41,701 bases of DNA from Treponema sp. (GCA_031277045.1 JAISLX010000056.1:1-41701); one strand, 5' to 3'. Numbered from the stretch's first letter, positions 8,146-16,631 are shown. Program-made: numbers and translations. The notes: generated by a model from the sequence alone, not told the origin.

Positions 8146-8490
8146 ATGGTCAACCAGCGCGGCGATATGAGAAAGGACGCCAGGGAAATGATGCGGGGCG
8201 GCGAAGGAACCGTTCAGTTTACCTATTTAGTGGATTGTGAAAAAGAAAAAAACATCCGCCTGCTGGCGGAGCTGACACTGCCCCCCGGCGCTTCCATCGG
8301 CTATCACCGCCATGACAACGAAACCGAATACTTTGTTATTCTTTCCGGCGCCGGAGAGGTCAACGACAACGGCGTTGTAAAACCCGTCAAACCCGGCGAC
8401 ACGATAATCACCGGAAACGGCGATTCCCACAGCATAAAAAACACAGGCGGCGTCCCACTGGTCTTTCACGCCATTATTGTTACCTGCTAG
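8146..8490 (+). CDS. Small cupin-domain protein
   Basis: The single-domain cupin_2 protein has 114 residues. Motif 1 is visible as PGASIGYHRHDNETEYFVIL (G-x5-H-x-H-x4-E), with the usual His-His-Glu metal ligands, and motif 2 as PGDTIITGNGDSHSIKNTG (G-x5-G-x4-H). These would bind a metal ion such as manganese, iron or zinc in a beta-barrel. The substrate is unknown; related small cupins include sugar-binding or dioxygenase-like proteins. ATG 8146 is chosen over 8098 because it follows a strong GGAGG (8137-8141) and because the upstream 16 residues are not cupin-like. The gene stands alone between divergent and convergent neighbours. Confidence 0.85.
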   Translation: MVNQRGDMRKDAREMMRGGEGTVQFTYLVDCEKEKNIRLLAELTLPPGASIGYHRHDNETEYFVILSGAGEVNDNGVVKPVKPGDTIITGNGDSHSIKNTGGVPLVFHAIIVTC

Positions 8491-8554
8491 AACAATTCCC
8501 GAAAGGCTTTCCACATCACTTCCTGCCGCGCCGGGCTGAACGCCCGCCGGCTCA

Positions 8555-8674
8555 TTGGCCGTGTTCGATACCCGGCTGGTTATCCGCCGGCCTTTGGCTG
8601 GTTTACAAGTCTCCCAAAAACCCGTGTTTTTGTTGTTTTTAAGCGGTTGTTCAAAACCGGGGTTTCTGAACAAC
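8555..8674 (+). repeat. Dispersed hairpin element, copy B
   Basis: Same order of parts as copy A: GTGTTCGATACCCGGCTGGT, a CCGGCC arm, TTTACAAGTCTCCCAAAAAC, TTTTTGTTGTTTTTAAGCGG, and an end hairpin near 8646-8674 (GTTGTTCAaAACC with GGTTTcTGAACAAC). The end hairpin again lies 1 base beyond a minus-strand stop codon, here that of the XRE regulator. Confidence 0.8.
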
Positions 8675-8675
8675 G

Positions 8676-8999
8676 CTATTTGTGTTTACATTCACCGGAG
8701 AGCGTTTCTTTTATAGCGTCTCTTACAACCTGCTTAATATCAACAATAACCGATCTGTGCAGCCGTTCAAGGGCTTCTTCGGGGCTTGTTGACACCTCAA
8801 AAAGCAGGTGGGTTTCGATGTTGAGGGCGGCGGCGAGGCGTTCCAGCACTTCGGGCGTAGGAAATTTGCGGCATGTCTCAACGGTAGCAAGATATTGGGA
8901 AGAAATATCAGCCAGTTCCGCCAGTTTGTCTTGTGAAAAGCCGTTCCGGCGGCGGTATTCTTTCAAATTAACAGCCAATACTTTTCTGATACTTGCCAT
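8676..8999 (-). CDS. XRE-family HTH transcriptional regulator
   Basis: The 107-residue protein has an N-terminal helix-turn-helix of the Cro/C1 type: VNLKEYRRRNGFSQDKLAEL, then DISSQYLATVETCRKFPTPE, then VLERLAAALNIETHLLF (about 10-67). The remaining 40 residues form a helical tail. It should bind DNA as a dimer. It is divergent from the ABC transporter 1 operon, with about 310 bases between the starts, so it is a candidate regulator of that operon as well as of itself; this is inferred only from position. The start is the first ATG of the domain. The stop codon abuts a dispersed hairpin element. Confidence 0.85.
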   Translation of the reverse strand: MASIRKVLAVNLKEYRRRNGFSQDKLAELADISSQYLATVETCRKFPTPEVLERLAAALNIETHLLFEVSTSPEEALERLHRSVIVDIKQVVRDAIKETLSGECKHK

Positions 9000-9049
9000 C
9001 TGTTTTTGCCTGTTGGCCCATTGGAATTAGGATACTTGCTTTACGGGGC

Positions 9050-9079
9050 TTGACTAATAGTCATTTTGAATAATATCAT
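9050..9079 (+). promoter_or_regulatory. Candidate sigma-70-type promoter for ABC transporter 1
   Basis: TTGACT (9050-9055) and TATCAT (9074-9079) are separated by 18 bases. The box lies about 230 bases upstream of the binding-protein start, leaving a long leader in which I see no gene. Two overlapping -10 choices (TAATAT at 9071) make the exact assignment uncertain. Confidence 0.4.
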
Positions 9080-9309
9080 ATCTTTTAAGGCTAACATTTT
9101 GTGGAATTTTGCAGTTCCTTGGCCGAAATTCAGGGACAGTGTTTGAAACCGGCAAACCGCTGGTTCCGGCGTTTTTGGCGGGACATTCTGACTCGCCAAG
9201 GAGGCCTGCTGAGGGTGTTAATCCGTTTAGGCGGAAACACATACGTCCGTCCTGGACGGGCACATCAAGAGGAGGGCGCGGACGGGCCGCGCCCCAGGGA
9301 GTATCCGCT

Positions 9310-10629
9310 ATGAATATGAAAAAATTGCTATCGCTCGCGGCAGTCCTGATATTGTATTCGGGCCTGACATTTGCGGCGGGCAGGAACCAGAACACAGGCT
9401 CCGCTTCCGGGCCTATTGAAGTAACAGTACCCCACTATATGTCAGGACAGAATGTGGGGGCTTTGTTCTTTCTGCCCCAGGTTGAACGTTTTAATGCCAA
9501 GTATGCGGGAAAGTACAAGCTGACCATTGAAGAACTGGTACAGGATATGTACGGTCCAAAAATGCAGCAATTGAGCCAGCAGGGAAAACTGCCGGCCCTG
9601 GTTTTGGGAGGCGCTACCGAATGGCTTGAAGAATACATTATTCCCGGAAATATGTTTGCGGACCTTAAACCCTGGCTGGACAGCAAACCGGATCTGAAAA
9701 ACAGGCTTATTCCGGCCAATCTTGAGTATAACACCAAGAACGGCAGGGTTTTCAGCGTGGGCTATCCTGTAGTACGTCCTGTTGGCATTTTTTATAATAC
9801 AAAACTCTATAAACCATCGGCTTCTTTTGCCGAAATGAGCTGGGATGATGTTTCCGCTGAATTGGGCAGCAACAAGATTGCCTTTATGACCAGTGAGAAC
9901 GCCTGGACCACCATGCTGGTGCTTTCTTCCCTCATCGCCATTCAGCCCGGCGGACCTGAACTGCTTCAGGCAGGGTACTTTAACAAGATCACTGATTTTA
10001 ATAACCCTATTTTCATCAATGCTTTTACCAAATTGCAGCAGCTCCTCCAGAAACATGCGTCATCCAATACCCTGGGGGCGGCCTATGCCGATGCGGCCAA
10101 CAGTTTTATGTCGATGAATTCAGCCCTTATCTCCAACGGAAGCTGGATGATCGGTGATTTCGCCCCGGAACAGAGCAGCAAGTGGTCCAACGGCTTTAAT
10201 GGCAATGATGTGCACGCCGGCGTGCTTCCCGGTAATGTGGCGATAGGCGGAACCGGCATTGGCTATGGCTGGTGGATTCCCAGTACCGTCAGTCTTCAGG
10301 AACAGGAACTGGCCAAGGCATTTTTGGAGTTCATGCTTTCCCCTGAAGAAATCGAAGCCTACATGCTTGCGGAAGGCGGTTCAAGTCCCCGCATACAGCC
10401 CAGCCCGGCTTTTCTTGCGGAACGGGCGAAGAACAGGCTTATGGACGAATATGCCGGAGCAGTTAAAGCAAACACCATCCTAAGCTATTCTTTCCAGGAC
10501 GCTACTCCCAATTCCCTGGGTGACGGCGGCGAATTTGGCAAGCTCCTTCCCCTGCTGATCAACGGGACTTATACGCCCGAACAGTTTTGCAGGGAATTGA
10601 CCAATAAGGCAAAAGAAACCATCCGTTAA
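9310..10629 (+). CDS. Sugar ABC transporter 1, extracellular substrate-binding protein
   Basis: This family 1 solute-binding protein (439 residues) has a signal peptide (MNMKKLLSLAAVLILYSGLT, then FAAG) lacking a lipobox Cys. The mature part shows the usual pattern of a carbohydrate-binding lobe pair: early FNAKYAGKYKLTIEELVQD, a middle RPVGIFYNTKLYKPSASF segment typical of CUT1 binding proteins, and GIGYGWWIPSTV with LAKAFLEFMLSPEE near the C-terminus. It would deliver a sugar or oligosaccharide to the two following permeases. ATG 9310 is chosen because an AGGGAG site precedes it and the signal peptide starts there; the open frame upstream is not protein-like. The substrate cannot be read from sequence. 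Confidence 0.88.
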   Translation: MNMKKLLSLAAVLILYSGLTFAAGRNQNTGSASGPIEVTVPHYMSGQNVGALFFLPQVERFNAKYAGKYKLTIEELVQDMYGPKMQQLSQQGKLPALVLGGATEWLEEYIIPGNMFADLKPWLDSKPDLKNRLIPANLEYNTKNGRVFSVGYPVVRPVGIFYNTKLYKPSASFAEMSWDDVSAELGSNKIAFMTSENAWTTMLVLSSLIAIQPGGPELLQAGYFNKITDFNNPIFINAFTKLQQLLQKHASSNTLGAAYADAANSFMSMNSALISNGSWMIGDFAPEQSSKWSNGFNGNDVHAGVLPGNVAIGGTGIGYGWWIPSTVSLQEQELAKAFLEFMLSPEEIEAYMLAEGGSSPRIQPSPAFLAERAKNRLMDEYAGAVKANTILSYSFQDATPNSLGDGGEFGKLLPLLINGTYTPEQFCRELTNKAKETIR

Positions 10630-10631
10630 AA

Positions 10632-10665
10632 AAACGGTCCCGCGATTTTAACCGCGGGACCGTTT
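10632..10665 (+). terminator. Intercistronic hairpin between binding protein and permeases
   Basis: A perfect 13-bp stem (AAACGGTCCCGCG at 10632-10644, complement at 10653-10665) has an 8-base loop and begins 2 bases after the binding-protein stop. No U-run follows, so it is more likely a processing/stabilising or partial attenuation structure. Such elements commonly let the binding protein accumulate above the permeases. Confidence 0.75.
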
Positions 10666-10684
10666 GCAGGAGCCATGAGGAAAA

Positions 10685-11566
10685 ATGCAGATAAGCAGAT
10701 TAGAACGCCGCTATCTTCCCTGGATTTACATCTTCCTGCTGCCAACCCTTGTGATGTTTTTTACTTTTTATCTTGTACCTATTTTGACTGTCATTTATAC
10801 GAGCTTTAGCCGCTGGAACGGAATGACGGCGCCGGTATTTACCGGTTTGAATAATTATCAGCGCTTGCTGTCCATAAAAAGTTTTTTGATTTCCATTAAA
10901 AATTTGGGGCTTTGGTCATTAATTGCGGCGGTTTTTCATACTTTTTTCGGAATATTGGTAGCCCTGGCGTTTTTCAAGAAACCCCCCGGCTGGAAATTTG
11001 TCCGCATGGTATTCATGATTCCCAATATTATCTCGGGCGCTGCCTGGGCCATGATTTACCGGTTTGTGTTTAATAACGAATTTGGGATCCTTAATAATTT
11101 AATCCGTATTTTTAACCCTGGTTTTCAGGTGAACTGGTTTTTCGAAAGCCCCGCGGCTTTTTGGGCTATTACTTTTACCTGGATTTTTTACGCGGTGGTC
11201 ATTACCCTTGTAGTTCTGGCAGATTTGATGGCCATATCAGAAGACATTCACGAAGCGGCCATTATCGACGGCGCTTCTGGTTTTCAGATTATGACCCGGA
11301 TTGATTTGCCCCTTTGCCGTTTCTCCATCGGGACATCGGTTATCATGGGGGTTACTTCCCGGATCTCCATGTATGAAGCTGTCGCCCTCACTACCCGGGG
11401 CGGTCCCGGAGACGATACCATGAGCCTTTCCCTCATTTTGGTCCGCGCCATATCTGATTTTAATTACGGCCTTGCCAATGCGGTTGCTATGGTAATGCTG
11501 GTTTTGGGGGCTTTTATTATGCTGATCTGCAACCGGGCTTTCCGCATGAACGAACCCATAAGCTAG
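10685..11566 (+). CDS. Sugar ABC transporter 1, permease (MalF/UgpA type)
   Basis: A 293-residue inner-membrane protein with about six transmembrane segments. It begins LPWIYIFLLPTLVMFFTFYL and carries a YTSFSRW motif after the first segment, as in MalF/LacF/UgpA-type proteins. The cytoplasmic EAA loop that contacts the ATPase is EAAIIDGASGFQIMTRIDLP (about 195-214). With the next gene it forms the transmembrane pore. A GAGGAAAA site precedes the ATG. It lies 55 bases after the binding-protein gene, across a hairpin, and ends 8 bases before the start chosen for the next permease. Confidence 0.92.
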   Translation: MQISRLERRYLPWIYIFLLPTLVMFFTFYLVPILTVIYTSFSRWNGMTAPVFTGLNNYQRLLSIKSFLISIKNLGLWSLIAAVFHTFFGILVALAFFKKPPGWKFVRMVFMIPNIISGAAWAMIYRFVFNNEFGILNNLIRIFNPGFQVNWFFESPAAFWAITFTWIFYAVVITLVVLADLMAISEDIHEAAIIDGASGFQIMTRIDLPLCRFSIGTSVIMGVTSRISMYEAVALTTRGGPGDDTMSLSLILVRAISDFNYGLANAVAMVMLVLGAFIMLICNRAFRMNEPIS

Positions 11567-11574
11567 GAGGAATG

Positions 11575-12435
11575 ATGGTCTTCCAGAAACAACAGAAGAA
11601 AAATTATCTGGCCGGAAAAACCCTTTTTTATGCCGGCGTGTATGTTTTATTTGCGTTTGTAGTGCTGGTGTCCATAGGGCCTCTGGTGTGGGTAATTATT
11701 TCTTCATTCAAAACAAACGGCCAAATTCTGACAAATCCCTTTGCCTTGCCGGGAAAGATAGATTTTATTCCCTATCTTGAAGTAATCCGGGGTAATAATT
11801 TTCTGCGTTATGCCCTCAATTCCATTATTATTTCCACTGCCGCCACTGCGGGTTCCCTCACCATGTATGCTATGGGCGCTTACGTATTTGCCCGGTTCCG
11901 TTTTCCCCTGAAAAATTTATTGTTTACACTTTTTGTCTTGACCATGCTGGTGCCCGGACATACCAAGACCCAGCCAATTTTCTTTATTATTATGAAGCTT
12001 AATCTTTACAGCACCAGAACAGGCATCACTTTGGTATACCTTTCAGGCGGCATAGCCATGAGCCTTTTTGTTATGCGCGCCGCTTTCGCGGCTATCCCCA
12101 AGGAAATGACTGAAGCCGCCATTATTGACGGCGCGGGGTTTTTCCGTAATTTCTGGCAGATGCATGTTCCTTTGGCAAAGAACGGTTTGGCAACCGCGGG
12201 GATACTGATGTTCCTGGGAAACTGGAACGAATACTTTTACGCTTCCCTCTTGTCATCGTCAGCGGTCAGCCGTACCCTTCCATACGCCCTGGCATTTTTT
12301 ACCGAAACCTATTCGTATGACTATACCAAAATGTTCGCGGCCCTGACGCTGATCATTCTTCCGGGGGTCCTTGTTTACGCGGTATCCCAAGAGCAGGTAC
12401 AGGTTTCTATTACTTCAGGAAGTGTGAAGGGATAA
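11575..12435 (+). CDS. Sugar ABC transporter 1, permease (MalG/UgpE type)
   Basis: The second permease (286 residues) has about six transmembrane segments, an early SSFKTNGQIL motif and an EAA loop EAAIIDGAGFFRNFWQMHVP, and ends SITSGSVKG, the typical finish of MalG-type proteins. Two ATGs are adjacent (11572 and 11575). The AGGAGG at 11565-11570 overlaps the previous stop and leaves only 1 base to the first ATG but 4 to the second, so the second is preferred. No ABC ATPase gene follows; a shared MsmX/UgpC-like ATPase encoded elsewhere is the usual solution. The next gene is convergent, with a short gap (12436-12542) holding a weak GCCGG/CCGGC hairpin and no clear T-run. Confidence 0.92.
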   Translation: MVFQKQQKKNYLAGKTLFYAGVYVLFAFVVLVSIGPLVWVIISSFKTNGQILTNPFALPGKIDFIPYLEVIRGNNFLRYALNSIIISTAATAGSLTMYAMGAYVFARFRFPLKNLLFTLFVLTMLVPGHTKTQPIFFIIMKLNLYSTRTGITLVYLSGGIAMSLFVMRAAFAAIPKEMTEAAIIDGAGFFRNFWQMHVPLAKNGLATAGILMFLGNWNEYFYASLLSSSAVSRTLPYALAFFTETYSYDYTKMFAALTLIILPGVLVYAVSQEQVQVSITSGSVKG

Positions 12436-12542
12436 TCTGGGCTGTTTGATTGGAAGGCCGGGTACATACCGGCAAGCAAGCCTGCTTCGAGCTTGGCTCC
12501 CGGGCATCTTCATCTATATCGCCGTTTGTATCGGACAGGACA

Positions 12543-14225
12543 CTAAAGAGTGATGGTATCCGGGACGCCGTAATTGGGGGGAATAACGCCGGGATTCCCA
12601 ACGCTGGTAAAAGCGCAGGCGGTATATTTCAGCCGTTCGTTCCCCGAAACGGCGAAGGGAATAGTCCGGCCCTGCCACTCCAGCGCGCCCTCGACCCGCC
12701 GAACCGTCATGCCGGTAAGTCCCTCAAGGTCCCCGCGCCGGTCCGTTATCAGCCGGACCCCGGCCGGAAAACGGTAGAGAAGTTCCCCGTTTTTGTACAC
12801 CGAGGAATTAGCCTTCGAGGAATCCTCCCGTTCGTTGACCAGCTCGAACAGGGCGCCGTCCACAACCCGGCTGTACGCCGTTTCTTCCGCCACCGTTTCC
12901 CCGTAATCAACGCCCCGGGGCACCAGGGCGGTAAACCACAGATCCCCGCCGGGGGCAGGGAATATCCCGCTCATCCGTTCAAGGTAATCCAGGACGCAGA
13001 GCATGGTGGGCGTGTAATTTTCCCCGTAGCCTTCATGCCCAAGCCACGCGCTTAAGCTGCCTGAAAATTTTTTAAACCGGGAAAGCGCGGTGATAATTGG
13101 ATGCAGTATCCAGGTTAATTCCACATAACGATGGTGGTATTCAAACGCGTGGGGCAGCCGTATCTGGGTTAAAAAACTTACCTGCCCCGCCCAGCTATTG
13201 TACTCTATGGCCTGGCTAAAGCCTGGCTCATCCATAGCGACAGTAGTAATGGGATACCGGCAGAAGTATTTTTTGGTATTGAGGAGGTAGCGCCGGAGGG
13301 CGTCTTCGAACATCGCGTCATCCCCCGCCTCGCAGGCCAAAACCCGGATAAGGTTGTCGCTCTGTACCCGGACAAAACGGTCATGGCGGTCCCGGTCATA
13401 AAAATAATGATCCTGTTCGTCATAACAGCAGCGCATAAGGCTTTCATAACTTTGCCGGGCCTTCTTCCCCCATTCCGGGGCTTCGGGCAGTTCCAGTTCA
13501 CGGGCCATGCGTTCCAGGTATTTCCGCTGACAGTGGACATTGGCGGTCATGTCCGGCGCCAGAAAAGGCAGGACAGGCGAATCCGGATCGTACCGGGCCG
13601 GATCGGAGAGGTAGGGCGCGTCCTGAACATGCCAAAAACGCGGGGACGCGTCACTGCCGGTGTCGAATGTGCAAAAAGCCTCCACGCAGCCGGTCTTCCG
13701 GGTATCGCGGTATGTTTCAAGCCACAGATCGTTACGGCACATGGCCCGGTACATTTTTTTAAGGAATGGCTTGTCCCCGTGGAGGCAGTAATGGTTCCAC
13801 ACGCTTCGGGCCAGAGGCGTTACCATCTGGACCTGCCTAAAAGCCGGTCCTGATGCGGTGAGTTTGTAGGGGATAAGGCCGTCTTCCCGCTGAAAATCCG
13901 CGAACAGCTCAAAAGTCCCCCGCGCCGCCCCCGGACAAAACCGGGAAAGAAGTTCCGCGCTAATCGTGCCGGTACTTTCCAGCCAACTGCCAATAAACGC
14001 GGCCCCCTCGATCAGCATGGAACCCCCGGCGGGAGAGGGCACAATGCAGTTCATCAGATCCCGCAGGGCCCGGTAATACACCTGTTCTATGCGGGGATGT
14101 GAAGATACAAATTTGACGCCGGAATTCAAAAATTCGGCCAGCGCGGCCCGCCCGGTTTCCGGTTCCACGGGGCCGGTCCGGTCTTCCACCTTTGTTTCCC
14201 GCAGTCTTGACAGGATAGACGCCAT
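12543..14225 (-). CDS. MGH1-like glycoside hydrolase ((alpha/alpha)6 barrel)
   Basis: The 560-residue protein has no signal peptide and looks cytosolic. The middle resembles the MGH1/GH63/trehalase-type six-hairpin glycosidases: IEGAAFIGSWLESTGTISAE, a segment around YCLHGDKPFLKKMYRAMCRN, DLWLETYRDTRKTGCVEAFC, and FSQAIEYNSWAGQVSFLTQI. Acidic residues in these helices (for example within CVEAFCTFDTG) are candidates for the catalytic pair, which I cannot assign. ATG 14225 is preferred, because the frame upstream is low-complexity repeat (14272-14499) and dispersed element. It is divergent from ABC transporter 2, so a role in cleaving an imported oligosaccharide is a reasonable inference. The exact substrate is unknown. 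Confidence 0.75.
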   Translation of the reverse strand: MASILSRLRETKVEDRTGPVEPETGRAALAEFLNSGVKFVSSHPRIEQVYYRALRDLMNCIVPSPAGGSMLIEGAAFIGSWLESTGTISAELLSRFCPGAARGTFELFADFQREDGLIPYKLTASGPAFRQVQMVTPLARSVWNHYCLHGDKPFLKKMYRAMCRNDLWLETYRDTRKTGCVEAFCTFDTGSDASPRFWHVQDAPYLSDPARYDPDSPVLPFLAPDMTANVHCQRKYLERMARELELPEAPEWGKKARQSYESLMRCCYDEQDHYFYDRDRHDRFVRVQSDNLIRVLACEAGDDAMFEDALRRYLLNTKKYFCRYPITTVAMDEPGFSQAIEYNSWAGQVSFLTQIRLPHAFEYHHRYVELTWILHPIITALSRFKKFSGSLSAWLGHEGYGENYTPTMLCVLDYLERMSGIFPAPGGDLWFTALVPRGVDYGETVAEETAYSRVVDGALFELVNEREDSSKANSSVYKNGELLYRFPAGVRLITDRRGDLEGLTGMTVRRVEGALEWQGRTIPFAVSGNERLKYTACAFTSVGNPGVIPPNYGVPDTITL

Positions 14226-14271
14226 AAACCCAATCCTATCAGGGGGGCGCGAATTTGTAAATGAACAACCC

Positions 14272-14499
14272 AACGGGGCGTTTCTGGTTAAGAATAGGAC
14301 ATTCTTAGTCAAAAATGAGGTATTTTTAGTTAAGAATGAGGCGTTCTTAGTCAAAAACAAGGTGTTCTTGATTAAGAATGAGATATTCTTGATCAAAAAT
14401 GAGGCGTTTTTAGTTAAGAATAAGGCATTCTTGATCAAAAATGGGGCGTTCCTGGTTAAGAATGAAGCGATTTTAGTTAAGGATGGGGTGTTCCTGGTC
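14272..14499. repeat. 21-bp tandem array (10 full units plus one partial)
   Basis: The full units run 14290-14310, 14311-14331 and so on to 14479-14499, preceded by an 18-base partial. Consensus per unit is AARAATGRGGYRTTYTTRRT plus Y. Most differences between units fall every third base. The plus-strand frame encodes a heptad (KNEAFLV-like) and the minus-strand frame another (NASFLTK-like); their third codon positions coincide, so both frames stay open together. A- and T-tracts alternate about every 10-11 bases. The array lies in the 589-bp divergent interval between the glycosidase and transporter 2. There are no unique spacers, so it is not a CRISPR array. Confidence 0.9.
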
Positions 14500-14560
14500 A
14501 TTCGTGGGACGGGCGGGATCCGGAATTGAAGAAATTTAGCCGCTTTTTCCTCAATAAGAT

Positions 14561-14703
14561 TGTTCGGAAACTTCTGTTTCTGAACAGCGCCCGCCTGGAA
14601 ACAACAAAAACCACGGATTTTGTCAAAAACCGGTGGTTTTTGGGAGGCTTGTAAGCCGCTTTTGGCCGGCAGAGAACCAGCCGGGTTATCGAATACGTCC
14701 AAT
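14561..14703 (-). repeat. Dispersed hairpin element, copy C
   Basis: Read on the minus strand this repeats copies A and B: GGACGTATTCGATAACCCGG, a CCGGCC arm with CTTACAAGCCTCCCAAAAAC, TTTTTGACAAAATCCGTGG, TTTTTGTTGTTTCCAGGCGG, and an end hairpin (TGTTCGGAAAC at 14561-14571 with GTTTCTGAACA at 14576-14586). It is the longest copy, containing a fuller CCGGCCAAAAGCGGC arm than copy A. Confidence 0.8.
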
Positions 14704-14814
14704 AATTTATCACAAAAAGCTACCATGTTTTTTGATTGTGTGGTATACTACCCGGACAGGGCGGACTACGCGCCCAATCATGAAGGTTTTGCCTGCGAAT
14801 TTTGGAGGAACGTT

Positions 14815-15747
14815 GTGAACAGTATAAAGCGGAACAATCTCATCCGCGACAACCTTTCATCCTATGCTTTTCTTGTTCCCTGGCTGCTTGGATTCTTTGT
14901 GCTTACCTTTTATCCCATGATCTATTCCCTGTACCTGTCCTTTACCAGGTACAACATACTTGAGCCGCCCAAGTGGATCGGGATACGGAATTTTTTTATT
15001 ATGTTCGCGGGAAACGCCGAATATCCCCGGGACGAGCGTTTTCTCAATTCGCTGTTTGTTACATTCCGTTTTGTGTTTATCGGCGTTCCCCTCAAGCTGG
15101 TGTTCGCCCTGGCGGTGGCCCTGCTGATGAACCAGAAGCTTACCCTTATTCCGGCGTACCGGACCATTTACTACATCCCCACCCTTTTGGGCGGTTCCGT
15201 GGCAATCGCGGTACTGTGGCGGCGGCTTTTCGCAGGGGACGGCGCCATTAACGCTATTATCAGACAGGTAACGGGAGGAGCCGTAAATCCGCCGTCCTGG
15301 ATTTCAAACCCCAGCTTTGCCCTTTACACGCTGATACTCCTGGCGGTATGGCAGTTCGGTTCGCCGATGATCATATTCCTTGCGGGACTTAAACAAATAC
15401 CCCTGGAATACTATGAGGCCGCCAGCGTTGACGGCGCGGGAAAAACCAGGCAGTTTATTTTTATTACCCTGCCGAGTCTTTCGCCGATTATTTTCTTTAA
15501 CCTGGTGATGCAGATGATCAGCGCTTTCCAGTCTTTTACCCAGGCCTACATCATCTCAGGCGGCAACGGCGGTCCTGTGGATTCCACGATGTTCTACAGT
15601 CTGTATCTGTACCTGCAGGGTTTTGCCTGGGCGGAAATGGGCTACGCTGCGGCTATGGCCTGGGTGCTGCTCATTATTATCGCGGCATTAACAATTCTGA
15701 CATTCAGGGGTTCAAATTCCCTGGTTACCTACGGGAGCGGAGAATGA
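14815..15747 (+). CDS. Sugar ABC transporter 2, permease (MalF/UgpA type)
   Basis: A 310-residue permease with about six transmembrane segments: AFLVPWLLGFFVLTFYPMIY, a YLSFTRYNIL motif, and an EAA loop YEAASVDGAGKTRQFIFITL. It is followed by the SFTQAYIISGGNGGPVDST segment usual in CUT1 proteins. I chose GTG 14815 because a GGAGG (14803-14807) sits at the right distance and the protein then starts NSIKRNNLIRDNL, like relatives. The frame extends upstream into the dispersed hairpin element, which is not coding. It is the first gene of the second transporter operon and overlaps the next by 4 bases (ATGA). Confidence 0.9.
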   Translation: MNSIKRNNLIRDNLSSYAFLVPWLLGFFVLTFYPMIYSLYLSFTRYNILEPPKWIGIRNFFIMFAGNAEYPRDERFLNSLFVTFRFVFIGVPLKLVFALAVALLMNQKLTLIPAYRTIYYIPTLLGGSVAIAVLWRRLFAGDGAINAIIRQVTGGAVNPPSWISNPSFALYTLILLAVWQFGSPMIIFLAGLKQIPLEYYEAASVDGAGKTRQFIFITLPSLSPIIFFNLVMQMISAFQSFTQAYIISGGNGGPVDSTMFYSLYLYLQGFAWAEMGYAAAMAWVLLIIIAALTILTFRGSNSLVTYGSGE

Positions 15748-16598
15748 AACGGCGTAATTCCATAAAAAAACTGGTAAAATCCGGCGTGTCGAATATTTTC
15801 ATCATCGCTCTTGGTTTCGCCATGCTGTACCCGGTTATCTGGCTTATTATGGCGTCCTTTAAGGACGGTTCGCAGATATTCAGCGATCCCAGCCTTTTGC
15901 CGAAAACATGGACGCTGCAAAATTACGTTAACGGCTGGGACGGCATCGGCATTGTTCCCTTTAGGATTTTTTTTGTTAATTCCTTTATCATCTGCGGCCT
16001 ATGCGTTGTGGCCAACGCTGTTTTCTGTTCCCTTACCGCCTACGCATTTGCCCGCCTGGAATTCAAGGGGAAAAAAATCTGGTTCGCCGTTATGATGCTC
16101 ACCCTGATGCTGCCCGGCCATGTTACCACCATCCCCCGGTACATCATTTTCCGTTCCTTTGGGTGGGTCGATACCTTTTTACCCTTTATTGTACCCAAGC
16201 TTTTCGCCACCGACGCTTTTTTCATTTTCCTGCTGGTGCAGTTTATCCGCAGCCTGCCAAAGGACATGGATGAATCCGCCCGTATTGACGGATGCGGAAA
16301 ATTCGGCATCTACATCAGGATTATTGTACCGTTAAGCGTACCGGCCCTTATAAGCACTGTGCTTTTCACGTTTTTGTGGACCTGGGATGACTTTTTTAAC
16401 CAGATGCTTTACCTCAATTCGCCTGAAAAATACACCGTGCCGATGGGCCTGCGCCTGTTCCTGGACAGTTCCGGCGTTTCATCCTGGGGTTCCATGTTCG
16501 CCATGTCGGCGCTGTCCCTGCTTCCCTGTTTTGTTTTGTTTTTTACCCTGCAAAAATACTTTGTGCAGGGGATTACCACCACGGGTATCAAAGGGTAG
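15744..16598 (+). CDS. Sugar ABC transporter 2, permease (MalG/UgpE type)
   Basis: A 284-residue inner-membrane permease, six predicted transmembrane segments, with MASFKDGSQIF after the first and an EAA-type loop DESARIDGCGKFGIYIRIIV in which the usual EAA reads ESA. It ends YFVQGITTTGIKG, typical of MalG-type subunits. The start ATG overlaps the previous stop (ATGA), so translation is coupled. With the preceding permease it forms the channel; the ATPase is not encoded here. The binding-protein gene follows after 33 bases. Confidence 0.92.
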   Translation: MKRRNSIKKLVKSGVSNIFIIALGFAMLYPVIWLIMASFKDGSQIFSDPSLLPKTWTLQNYVNGWDGIGIVPFRIFFVNSFIICGLCVVANAVFCSLTAYAFARLEFKGKKIWFAVMMLTLMLPGHVTTIPRYIIFRSFGWVDTFLPFIVPKLFATDAFFIFLLVQFIRSLPKDMDESARIDGCGKFGIYIRIIVPLSVPALISTVLFTFLWTWDDFFNQMLYLNSPEKYTVPMGLRLFLDSSGVSSWGSMFAMSALSLLPCFVLFFTLQKYFVQGITTTGIKG

Positions 16599-16631
16599 TT
16601 TACCCTTTATAATATTTTTTTGGAGGTTGAT

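Noticed and set aside
14272..14499. Possible CRISPR array
   Set aside because: The units are contiguous 21-mers with no unique spacers and no cas genes nearby.
14089..14529. Plus-strand ORF encoding a KNEAFLV heptad protein
   Set aside because: Its start lies antisense within the glycosidase gene, there is no ribosome site, and the frame is open only because the repeat period is a multiple of three. Kept as a hypothesis in the array finding only.
12543..14726. N-terminal extension of the glycosidase to 14726
   Set aside because: The extension is encoded by the 21-bp array and a dispersed hairpin element, not by conserved enzyme sequence.
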